Positions 1-5,822 of a stretch of DNA of 8,638 bases are shown here, in pieces. Every line of letters begins with the position of its first letter. The stretch's first letter is position 1. The stretch covers positions 1-8,638 of the forward strand of contig CAZKYS010000097.1 in the NCBI GenBank assembly GCA_964557085.1, read 5' to 3'. Position numbers and translations under genes: made by a program. Under the pieces are notes generated by a model that saw nothing but the letters and a program-made list of their open reading frames with translations, was not told the DNA's origin and ran no database searches. The stretch is from Pseudaquidulcibacter sp964557085. GTDB taxonomy: Bacteria > Pseudomonadota > Alphaproteobacteria > Caulobacterales > Aquidulcibacteraceae.

Positions 1-2
1 GC

Positions 3-806
3 GCAAATTCAATTGCAGGTATTGCATCATTGGGCGGCAAAACGGCCTATATTGGTAAAGTTGCAAAAGATGAATTGGGCGCTTTATTCAATAAAGAAAT
101 CAATGAAATCGGTGTAGATTATGATACTGCGCCGCATTCAAACGGCCCTGCGACTGCGCGCTGCATGATTAATGTGACCCCTGATGGGCAAAGATCAATG
201 TGCACATATTTGGGTTGTTCACCATTAATGGATGAAACCGACCTTGATGAAAATAAAATTGGCGCATCTAAAATTGTTTTCCTTGAAGGTTATTTATTTG
301 ATCGTGATGAAGCCAAGGCCGCATTCGTTCATGCCGCTGAAATTGCGAAAAAATATAATCGTAAAGTTGCCCTTACGCTTTCAGATTTATTCTGTGTTAG
401 CCGCCATAAAGAAAGCTTTTTGCAATTAGTTAAAAACCATATCGATATTTTATTTGCCAATGAATCAGAGATTTTGGCACTTTATGATGAAACAGATTTT
501 GACGCGGCGTTCAAAAAAGCAGCCGCAGATTGTGAATTTGTTGCGGTTACCCGTTCTGAAAAAGGCTCTGTTCTTACTGATGGCAAGGAAACAATTGTTG
601 TTGCCGCCGACCCGATTGATAAAGTAATCGACACAACTGGCGCAGGTGATTTATATGCCGCAGGTGTATTATTTGGCATTGCAACAGGGCGCGAATTGGA
701 AACTTGCGGCAAATTAGGTTCAATGTGCGCGGCAGAAATCATAAGCCATTACGGCCCAAGACCAGAGGCGAATTTGGCGCAATTGGCAAAAGCAAGAGAG
801 CTATAG
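3..806 (+). CDS. PfkB-family carbohydrate/nucleoside kinase, adenosine kinase-like (5' partial)
   Basis: Ribokinase (PfkB) superfamily ATP-dependent kinase, most like the bacterial adenosine-kinase group, which phosphorylates adenosine or a related nucleoside or sugar in the cytoplasm. The frame is open to the left edge, so the start and roughly the first 60 residues (family usually about 330 aa) lie outside; 267 residues are visible. The fragment begins with the N-terminal PfkB glycine-rich segment (ANSIAGIASLGGKTAYIGKV), and the C-terminal signature DTTGAGDLYAAG, with the catalytic-base Asp of GAGD, is at nt 631-666. The tail ISHYGPRPE is typical of the adenosine-kinase-like subgroup. The TTG at 30-32 is an internal Leu codon inside the N-terminal motif, not a start. 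It is convergent with rarD, stops 14 bp apart. The last 90 bp include the segment 717-771 repeated at the assembly gap. Substrate is inferred from family resemblance only; family assignment is firm. Confidence 0.88.
   Translation, partial: ANSIAGIASLGGKTAYIGKVAKDELGALFNKEINEIGVDYDTAPHSNGPATARCMINVTPDGQRSMCTYLGCSPLMDETDLDENKIGASKIVFLEGYLFDRDEAKAAFVHAAEIAKKYNRKVALTLSDLFCVSRHKESFLQLVKNHIDILFANESEILALYDETDFDAAFKKAAADCEFVAVTRSEKGSVLTDGKETIVVAADPIDKVIDTTGAGDLYAAGVLFGIATGRELETCGKLGSMCAAEIISHYGPRPEANLAQLAKAREL
717..771 (+). repeat. 55-bp direct repeat A, genuine copy (3' end of kinase gene)
   Basis: Bases 717-771 are identical to 1029-1083. The left copy sits in frame in the kinase gene and encodes part of its conserved tail, so it is the native copy. 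The match stops exactly at both ends (716 a versus 1028 g; the right end meets the N run). The length equals that of repeat B, which points to the assembler k-mer size. Confidence 0.9.
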
Positions 807-814
807 GCCAAAAC

Positions 815-830
815 CCGAAACTAGTTTCGG
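815..830. terminator. Perfect palindrome between convergent kinase and rarD genes, possible weak terminator
   Basis: The 16-bp perfect palindrome CCGAAACTAGTTTCGG can fold as a 6-bp stem with a CTAG loop. The loop side contains the rarD stop codon (821-823). Read on the minus strand the stem is followed by GTTTT, giving a short intrinsic terminator for rarD; on the plus strand there is no T-run. The location between converging stop codons fits a terminator, but the stem is short. Confidence 0.4.
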
Positions 831-1912
831 ATTGCTCCCTTAAACTCCGCCCATGAATAAAGCGCAAGGCCGCCCCAAATAAGGCCGAAGGTTATTGCCT
901 GATGAATGCCGAATCTTTCGCCGTAAAATAGCGAAATTATCAATACAATTGATGGCGCAATATATTGCAGCATTCCCAATGTTGTCATTTTCAAACGCCT
1001 TGCGCCAAAAGCAAAAAGCGTAAGAGGGGGTTCAATGTGCGCGGCAGAAATCATAAGCCATTACGGCCCAAGACCAGAGGCGANNNNNNNNNNNNNNNNN
1101 NNNNNNNNNNNNNNNNNNNNNNNNNNNNNNNNNNNNNNNNNNNNNNNNNNNNNNNNNNNNNNNNNNNNNNNNNNNNNNNNNNNTCCCAATGTTGTCATTT
1201 TCAAACGCCTTGCGCCAAAAGCAAAAAGCGTAAGAGGGATTGCAGTCGCAGGGCCAGTGAATAATAAAAGGATAAAATCCTTATGCCCTTGCCCCAATAT
1301 TGCAACGCCATTTTTATTAAGCATAATAAGTGCGGCAATTGCAAATGGCGCAACAACCAAAGATTCCCAAAACAAACCCGCCGCAGGTGCGATGATTACC
1401 TTTTTGCGTATCAATGCGTAACACGTAAATAGCGCCGCCAATATCAAACCATAAAGCGGGAAATGATGAACCGCAATTGATTGATAAACCACCGCAAGCC
1501 CCGCCAAGCCAACCGCCAAAAGCTTAATTGGCGCAAGTTTTTCTTTAAAAACAAATATCCCAATTGCCACATTCATCAATGGGTTTATGAAATATCCAAG
1601 CGCGGTTTCCATAATCAAGCCATTGGCAACGCACCATGTATAAATCGTCCAATTTCCACTTATGCAAAGGCCAGATAAAGCAAGGAAGGCAAGGTTTTTG
1701 GGCGAGGTTTTTAATGAAGAAAAGCCATTAACAAAAATCGCAATCCCAATCGCCCAAGGAACAGTCCAAATAACACGCCAACCCACAATTGCCCATGGTG
1801 AAATATCGTGCATTTGCTTTAAATATAAAGGTAAGAACCCCCATAAAAGAAATGCACAAAGCGTTATTAATAACGCCCCTTTGGCTTCTTGGTGTGTGTT
1901 TTCGCTTGTCAT
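821..1912 (-). CDS. rarD: RarD-like EamA/DMT-family permease, split by an assembly gap
   Basis: Inner-membrane transporter of the drug/metabolite (EamA) superfamily, RarD branch; the physiological substrate of RarD proteins is not established. Joining 1912..1239 to 1028..821 gives an intact in-frame 293-residue protein, the usual RarD length. About ten hydrophobic segments are visible in two EamA halves. Recognisable RarD stretches are LGYFINPL (residues 105-112), the Glu of FKEKL (122-126), GARRLKMTTLGMLQYIAP (233-250) and the closing LIWGGLALYSWAE. The ATG at 1910-1912 has an AAGG seven bases upstream. It lies 18 bp downstream of the DUF6157 gene on the same strand, so the two are probably one transcript. 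The break at 974-1238 is an assembly effect, not a biological frameshift: the reading frame is unbroken when the 55-bp overlap is collapsed. The gene symbol follows family resemblance. Confidence 0.87.
974..1028 (+). repeat. 55-bp direct repeat B, copy left of the gap (inside rarD)
   Basis: Bases 974-1028 are identical to 1184-1238, the first bases right of the N run. Both copies encode (on the minus strand) the same rarD stretch, TLFAFGARRLKMTTLG. Joining at this overlap restores one open rarD frame. Confidence 0.9.
1029..1083 (+). repeat. 55-bp direct repeat A, displaced copy next to the gap
   Basis: Exact copy of 717-771 abutting repeat B (974-1028) with no base between, then the N run. 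Here it interrupts the rarD reading frame. It is either an assembly-graph artefact or the start of a second copy of a 312-bp tandem unit (717-1028). Confidence 0.9.
1084..1183. other. Assembly gap of exactly 100 Ns
   Basis: One hundred Ns, a conventional placeholder for unknown length. Flanking sequence suggests the true missing length is either negative (simple overlap of contigs at repeat B) or 202 bp (a second copy of 772-973, if a tandem duplication is real). It does not hide a gene that the flanks call for. Confidence 0.95.
1184..1238 (+). repeat. 55-bp direct repeat B, copy right of the gap (inside rarD)
   Basis: Exact copy of 974-1028, starting immediately after the last N. The match ends at 1238 (1239 a versus 1029 g). 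In a corrected single-copy sequence, 1029-1238 would be removed. Confidence 0.9.
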
Positions 1913-1930
1913 TATTATGCCTTGGCGGCT

Positions 1931-2329
1931 TTAGGCGCGTTTTGAGCGCATACCCGCAACTTTTTGAATATTATTATCTTCCAATAGGCGTTTATAATCC
2001 GCACTTTCAATGGGGAAAACTGCTATTTTGGAATTTTCGTCATGATGCACGCCATAGCCAAGGGTTTTAACCAAAGGCGATGCACGAAGGCACGCCATTG
2101 GTTTGGCAAAAAATTGAATTCTTTGATTGGCATCATTTTCATCCAAATTATTGCGTGCGGCATGGATTGAAAACAATAAGTCATCTGAAGTTATTTGATA
2201 TGGTTTTTTTGTAATCAAATCTAATTGTAATGCGCCAATTGTGCCTTCTTTGGCAATTATTGCATGGTCATGCTTATAATCACCTGCAACCGTGATTAAT
2301 GTATTTGTATAATTTGTTGAATGTGCCAT
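1931..2329 (-). CDS. DUF6157 family protein
   Basis: Small soluble protein of 132 residues, function unknown, with no signal peptide or membrane segment. I recognise it as the DUF6157 family from its order of conserved blocks: an N-terminal STNYTNTLI, then TSDDLLF at residues 47-53, CLRASPLVKTLGYGVH at 80-95, IAVFPIES at 102-109, and a basic C-terminus ending MRSKRA. Length is about normal for the family. The ATG at 2327-2329 lacks an obvious Shine-Dalgarno; the bases before it are almost all A and T, so translation from a very short leader is possible. It is divergent from the nitronate monooxygenase gene with only 34 bp between starts and is followed after 18 bp by rarD. Assignment by memory of the family pattern. 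Confidence 0.8.
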   Translation of the reverse strand: MAHSTNYTNTLITVAGDYKHDHAIIAKEGTIGALQLDLITKKPYQITSDDLLFSIHAARNNLDENDANQRIQFFAKPMACLRASPLVKTLGYGVHHDENSKIAVFPIESADYKRLLEDNNIQKVAGMRSKRA

Positions 2330-2363
2330 ATTTTATAAATACATAATTTCATAAGGTTGGTAA
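2330..2363. promoter_or_regulatory. 34-bp divergent intergenic region, DUF6157 versus nitronate monooxygenase
   Basis: Very short AT-rich divergent spacer. AAGG at 2353-2356, seven bases before the ATG at 2364, is the ribosome-binding site of the plus-strand gene. I see no convincing paired -35/-10 on either strand within it, so promoters must overlap the 5' coding parts of one or both genes. Confidence 0.4.
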
Positions 2364-3320
2364 ATGTCTGTTCCTAAAGTTCTTGAAAATTTGCGATTAC
2401 CTGTAATTGCATCGCCAATGTTTATCATTTCAAACCCGAAAATGGTTATCGCACAGTGTAAAGCGGGAATTGTTGGCTCTTTCCCTGCGCTTAATGCGCG
2501 CCCGCCTGAATTGTTACATGCATGGCTTGATGAAATCACCAATGAACTTGCCGAATATGATGCCAAAAACCCCGATAGGCCATCTGCACCATTTGCTGTT
2601 AATCAGATTGTTCACAATTCAAATGCGCGCCTTCAACATGATGTTGAAGCATGTATCAAATTCAAGGTTCCGATTGTGATTACATCGCTTGGTGCAGTGC
2701 CCATGGTTAATGATGCCATTCATTCTTATGGCGGAATTGTTTTCCATGATATTATCAATGTGCGCCATGCAAAATCTGCGCTTTCAAAAGGCGCAGATGG
2801 CCTTATCGCGGTTGCGGCGGGCGCGGGCGGACATGCGGGGCCATTATCACCTTTTGCGTTAATTCAGGAAATCCGTGAATTTTTTGATGGTCCACTTGCT
2901 TTATCTGGTGCAATTGCAACAGGTGGCGCGGTTTTGGCGGCGCAAGCAATGGGCGCGGATTTTGGCTATATTGGTTCGGCCTTTATTGCCTCTGATGAGG
3001 CTAATGCAGTTGATGGCTATAAGCAAATGATTGTTGATTCTGGTGCGTCCGATATTGTCTATTCAAATTATTTTACGGGCATTCATGGCAATTATCTTAA
3101 ACCATCAATCATTGCCGCTGGTATGGATGCCGATAATTTGCCCGAAGCCGATAAATCAAAAATGGACTTTGGCGCCGCAACATCGGGCGCAAAAGCATGG
3201 AAAGATATTTGGGGCGCAGGCCAAGGTATTGGCGCGGTAAAATCAATCGAACCAATTGCTAAAATTGTTGATAGGTTAGAAAACGAATATAAAGCGGCTA
3301 AGAAGCGTGTTTGTGATTAA
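2364..3320 (+). CDS. Nitronate monooxygenase family flavoprotein (2-nitropropane dioxygenase-like)
   Basis: Cytoplasmic FMN-dependent TIM-barrel enzyme; characterised members oxidise alkyl nitronates such as propionate 3-nitronate to the aldehyde and nitrite or nitrate, but many family members have untested substrates. The 318-residue length is typical. Visible features: the N-terminal barrel strand LPVIASPMF (residues 12-20), the AGAGGHAGPLSPF segment (152-164) with His157 at the usual catalytic position, the flavin phosphate-binding SGAIATGGAVLAAQAMGAD (181-199), GSAFIASDEA (204-213), and the C-terminal GAGQGIG (284-290). The ATG at 2364 directly follows a TAA and has AAGG seven bases upstream. 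The 3' end overlaps the converging membrane-protein gene by 23 bp. Family assignment is secure; the substrate is not. Confidence 0.9.
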   Translation: MSVPKVLENLRLPVIASPMFIISNPKMVIAQCKAGIVGSFPALNARPPELLHAWLDEITNELAEYDAKNPDRPSAPFAVNQIVHNSNARLQHDVEACIKFKVPIVITSLGAVPMVNDAIHSYGGIVFHDIINVRHAKSALSKGADGLIAVAAGAGGHAGPLSPFALIQEIREFFDGPLALSGAIATGGAVLAAQAMGADFGYIGSAFIASDEANAVDGYKQMIVDSGASDIVYSNYFTGIHGNYLKPSIIAAGMDADNLPEADKSKMDFGAATSGAKAWKDIWGAGQGIGAVKSIEPIAKIVDRLENEYKAAKKRVCD

Positions 3321-4080
3321 TTATCATCACAAGGCTTTGCGCAAATAAGCAAATTATTGTGGCAAAAAAGAAGCTTATGCCTAATTGAAATTTTGCCAAT
3401 AATAATGGCAAAGCCACAAAAAAGATGGCAAAAGAAATCAGGCCAATAATCCAACCATGGAATAAATTGGCACATTCTTGCACGCCATCATTACGGTGTG
3501 TCTCTGACATAAGGATAATTCCAAACACTGGAAATACTGCGGCAAAACCTGCGATTATTCCTGTTGTTTGACTTGCGATTTTTGAAACCAAAAGCGTTAA
3601 TATAGCACCTGAAATAAGGCGTATATAAAGATTAAGTGGGGCGGGAACTGCGCCGCCATTTTTTTGTGGCAGGGCAAATTTGGCAAAAATCAACGAAAAT
3701 ATCGTAACAAATGATGCAACCCTTAAATCGTGCGGCGCATTCATCATTAAGGCCACCATTAGTGCCCATGAAACTAGTGCTATTAGAAGGCATATTATCC
3801 AGTTAAATTTTCGCGCAGCCCAAGAATATGAAACCCCAAACGCCATAAATCCTGAAAGCCCATATAATGCTGAATAACAGGCGGTGGCGGCAAAATTATT
3901 ACCATTTTCAAGGCCCAATACATAAATAATAGGCCCTGCAACCGCAGGAAGGCCACTTACAATCCCACCATAAAATGCGCCAAACTTCTTGCTTATCAAA
4001 CTAATAAGCAATAAAAACATTGGGACAATAATCAGTTTAAGTAATAATATTTGCAAAATTTTGGCCTTTGAAGATTGCAA
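3298..4080 (-). CDS. Polytopic membrane protein with two-fold internal repeat, function unknown
   Basis: Unrecognised inner-membrane protein, up to 260 residues with about eight hydrophobic segments. It consists of two similar halves: KKFGAFYGGIVSGLPAVAGP (residues 31-50) in the first and TTGIIAGFAAVFPVFGI (172-188) in the second share the G-x3-G-x4-P-x2-G type pattern, each preceded by one hydrophobic helix and followed by two or three. Such duplicated halves are typical of secondary transporters, so a transport role is plausible but unproven. Start is uncertain. The longest frame begins at a TTG (4078-4080) with no ribosome-binding site and an in-frame stop just upstream; a second TTG at 4054-4056 has AAGG eight bases upstream and leaves the first helix whole, so it is my preferred start (252 aa). 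An ATG at 4018-4020 would cut into helix 1. The stop overlaps the convergent NMO gene. Confidence 0.75.
   Translation of the reverse strand: MQSSKAKILQILLLKLIIVPMFLLLISLISKKFGAFYGGIVSGLPAVAGPIIYVLGLENGNNFAATACYSALYGLSGFMAFGVSYSWAARKFNWIICLLIALVSWALMVALMMNAPHDLRVASFVTIFSLIFAKFALPQKNGGAVPAPLNLYIRLISGAILTLLVSKIASQTTGIIAGFAAVFPVFGIILMSETHRNDGVQECANLFHGWIIGLISFAIFFVALPLLLAKFQLGISFFFATIICLFAQSLVMIINHKHAS
4065..4068 (-). promoter_or_regulatory. Shine-Dalgarno supporting the internal TTG start of the membrane protein
   Basis: AAGG on the minus strand, eight bases before the TTG at 4054-4056. The longer TTG start at 4078-4080 has none. This favours the shorter reading. Confidence 0.45.
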
Positions 4081-4086
4081 ATGTCA

Positions 4087-4096
4087 TATAATTATA
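4087..4096. promoter_or_regulatory. Palindromic TATAATTATA: candidate -10 element for both divergent genes
   Basis: The 10-bp palindrome contains a perfect TATAAT on each strand (plus 4087-4092, minus 4096-4091) between the divergent membrane-protein and TfoX-domain genes. On the plus strand it lies 25 bp before the ATG at 4118; on the minus strand a start of transcription near 4084 would give a leader of about 28 nt to the TTG at 4056. No good -35 is visible at 17 bp on either side. Confidence 0.4.
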
Positions 4097-4117
4097 AACA
4101 TTACAAGGAAGCAAAAA

Positions 4118-4444
4118 ATGGCAACATCAAAAGAGTTTGCACAATATATAACAAATGTAATGGGGCAAGAACGTTTTAGTTCAAGGCCAATGTTTGGTGA
4201 ATATGGTTTTTATTGTGATGGTAAAGTTGTTGGCTTCATTTGCGATAATCGCCTTTTGATAAAACCATTGCAACAATCATTAGTGCTTGAAGAAACATGC
4301 GAAAAAGATCACGCATACCCTGAATCAAAGCTTTATTATGTAATCGAAGAAGACAAGATAGATGATATTGGCCTACGTCAAATATGCTATGAAATGGCGG
4401 CTTCTATCCCTGAAAAGAAAAAGCCAAAACCAAAAACTAAATAA
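4118..4444 (+). CDS. TfoX/Sxy family N-terminal-domain protein
   Basis: Small cytoplasmic protein of 108 residues consisting only of the TfoX N-terminal domain. Seen directly: the family core RPMFGEYGFYCDGKVVGFICDN at residues 23-44 (split here as RPMFGEYGFY then CDGKVVGF), the LLIKP strand (46-50), KLYYVIEED (71-79), and a lysine-rich tail from 100 to 108. The C-terminal domain of Haemophilus/Vibrio competence regulators is absent, so a role in competence should not be assumed; stand-alone members have no settled function. The frame runs open back to 3989, but the ATG at 4118-4120 is the real start: it has AAGGA eight bases upstream and matches where family members begin. Its stop is one base from the stop of the convergent DUF4189 gene. 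Confidence 0.85.
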   Translation: MATSKEFAQYITNVMGQERFSSRPMFGEYGFYCDGKVVGFICDNRLLIKPLQQSLVLEETCEKDHAYPESKLYYVIEEDKIDDIGLRQICYEMAASIPEKKKPKPKTK

Positions 4445-4463
4445 TTTAATTGTGTAAATTAAA
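4445..4463. terminator. AT-only inverted repeat at convergent stops, weak terminator candidate
   Basis: TTTAATT (4445-4451) and AATTAAA (4457-4463) form a 7-bp stem with a 5-base loop over the stop codon of the DUF4189 gene. Read on the minus strand it runs into a T-rich stretch (the lysine codons of the TfoX-domain gene seen in antisense). Stem stability is low as it has no G-C pairs. Confidence 0.25.
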
Positions 4464-5750
4464 GCTTCTTGTTCCGTTTTCACGTGCATCAATAATCGCT
4501 ATTTTTTCACAATTTTTGCAATTATTGTTGGCGTAGTTTTCAATTCCTTCTTCGCTTGAACCAAAAAACCAACTCACATTTCTTTTTGGCGTATAATAAA
4601 TACCAAAATAAACATAAGTGCCATCATCGACATCTTTTTCAACTGTGCAAGAAGTATTCGATTGTAGCATACAAATATTTTGTGCATTTGAAATCGCTTT
4701 TTCCAAACTATTATTTCCCAATGAAACAATTAATTTACGCTCTTTATTATTGGTCTGTTGGCTTACAGAATATGCAAGATAGCCACGAATTTTACGTGGG
4801 TTGCGATTAAATTCTTTTATTGTTACAGAGTGTGGGTCAATCGTATCAAATATATGACATTTAGAATTATTTTTCGCGCAATCTTCATCCATCATATTTT
4901 CAACAATTGAAGAATTTGCACCAAAAATATAACGCACAGAACCAGTGTTCTCATTAAGATAAAAGCCAGTCATTGAATTGCTTGAAACTGACATAACCTC
5001 ACACTCATAATTGGTTTTTGACTTGCAAAGTTCAAGTAATTGCTTTTTGCCAGTTTCAAAATCCCTATAGCCGCTTCCAAACCATGTTTTCATTGTAATG
5101 TCGAAGGGCGCATTTTCTTTGGGTTTGACGGCAATCGTAAAAATATGTGGTGTCGGATTATTTGGAAACTCATCATCTATCCCGCTGGTTCTTTGGGGTG
5201 TAATCCATTTATTTGTAACTGGCTTACCCGGGAAATCATAGGTCTTATAAATCGTGCAATATTCACTTGCGCAAAATTTTAATGCGGCCTCTTGTGCTTC
5301 TGCAGGTGTTCTTCCCCAACCGGCATCAAAAAAGCCATCAGGTGCACGTGCAACCGCAACAGAACTATTCCAAGCAGAATAAAAAATATTGCAATCACTT
5401 TTCGTAGCATTTTTACAAGCTTTTAAAGCGGCATTTTTTGCGGCATTTTCGTTTGGATGGTTCCAACTTGCCCATACTTCATTATAATTTTTATTGGTTG
5501 CAATTGCAAAATGGTTTTTTGAATATTGAATTTGTGGCAATGAATATCTTTGTTCTTCATTACGATAATATTCATCTTCAGCAGCATTTTGTTCATCAAT
5601 CTGATGTTGATAGGCATCTTGATTTCTCTGCCATTCTGCACGTTGGCGCGCCATGTCTTCTTCATATGTTGGCTGTGCATTAGCAAGGCAAACACATGAA
5701 GCCGAAATCAATGATGCAATAAAAGCGCTTTTAAATATATTATTTTTCAT
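4446..5750 (-). CDS. Exported protein with three tandem DUF4189-like cysteine modules
   Basis: Predicted periplasmic or secreted protein of 434 residues, function unknown. A Sec signal peptide (residues 1-25, cleavage after ANA) is followed by a charged, Gln/Glu-rich, probably helical segment (26-68). Module 1 (about 80-170) is a recognisable DUF4189 domain. Two further stretches, about 202-302 and 322-420, repeat its plan: Cys112/120 then 160/165; Cys242/250 then 291/298; Cys360/368 then 411/414. The first pair is always eight residues apart and the second pair starts 40-43 residues later, after a conserved aromatic/FG-type turn (GWGRT, IFGANS, FFGSS). The twelve cysteines suggest disulfides in an oxidising compartment. 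DUF4189 is uncharacterised, so no activity is assigned. The ATG at 5748-5750 has GGAAAG just upstream, and a promoter-like pair lies at 5772-5800. The S41 gene lies 72 bp upstream on the same strand. Confidence 0.8.
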   Translation of the reverse strand: MKNNIFKSAFIASLISASCVCLANAQPTYEEDMARQRAEWQRNQDAYQHQIDEQNAAEDEYYRNEEQRYSLPQIQYSKNHFAIATNKNYNEVWASWNHPNENAAKNAALKACKNATKSDCNIFYSAWNSSVAVARAPDGFFDAGWGRTPAEAQEAALKFCASEYCTIYKTYDFPGKPVTNKWITPQRTSGIDDEFPNNPTPHIFTIAVKPKENAPFDITMKTWFGSGYRDFETGKKQLLELCKSKTNYECEVMSVSSNSMTGFYLNENTGSVRYIFGANSSIVENMMDEDCAKNNSKCHIFDTIDPHSVTIKEFNRNPRKIRGYLAYSVSQQTNNKERKLIVSLGNNSLEKAISNAQNICMLQSNTSCTVEKDVDDGTYVYFGIYYTPKRNVSWFFGSSEEGIENYANNNCKNCEKIAIIDARENGTRSFNLHN

Positions 5751-5771
5751 GAACTTTCCAATTTTTCACTT

Positions 5772-5800
5772 ATTATGAAATATTGATATATTAAGTTCAA
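5772..5800 (-). promoter_or_regulatory. Sigma70-like promoter for the DUF4189 gene
   Basis: Minus strand: TTGAAC (5800-5795), 17-bp spacer, CATAAT (5777-5772). Matches are 4/6 and 5/6 to consensus with ideal spacing, placing transcription start near 5765, about 15 bases before the ATG at 5750. It suggests the gene can be expressed without its upstream neighbour. AT-rich sequence raises the chance of a coincidental match. Confidence 0.45.
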
Positions 5801-5822
5801 AATATGGCAATGAAATATAAAT

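Noticed and set aside
821..1054. A separate 77-aa minus-strand protein left of the gap
   Set aside because: Its first residues come from the displaced kinase repeat; the rest is the C-terminus of rarD, which continues from 1239-1912.
717..1238. Direct repeats as an insertion sequence, attachment site or CRISPR
   Set aside because: No transposase, no terminal inverted repeats and no spaced array; the 55-bp copies are coding sequence of the flanking genes and fit assembler overlaps.
965..1421. Plus-strand reading frames running through the N gap (965-1264 and 1035-1421)
   Set aside because: They are antisense to rarD, include 100 Ns read as unknown residues, and mix displaced kinase sequence with rarD antisense. 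They are products of the misjoin.
3989..4117. Longer N-terminus for the TfoX-domain protein
   Set aside because: The extra 43 residues overlap the membrane-protein gene in antisense; the ATG at 4118 has a good AAGGA and matches family starts.
4118..4444. Competence regulator TfoX/Sxy
   Set aside because: Only the N-terminal domain is present and no competence genes are nearby.
5691..5697. Lipoprotein signal at the cysteines of the DUF4189 signal peptide
   Set aside because: Cys19 and Cys21 are preceded by SAS and SCV, not a lipobox; ANA followed by Gln is a good signal peptidase I site.
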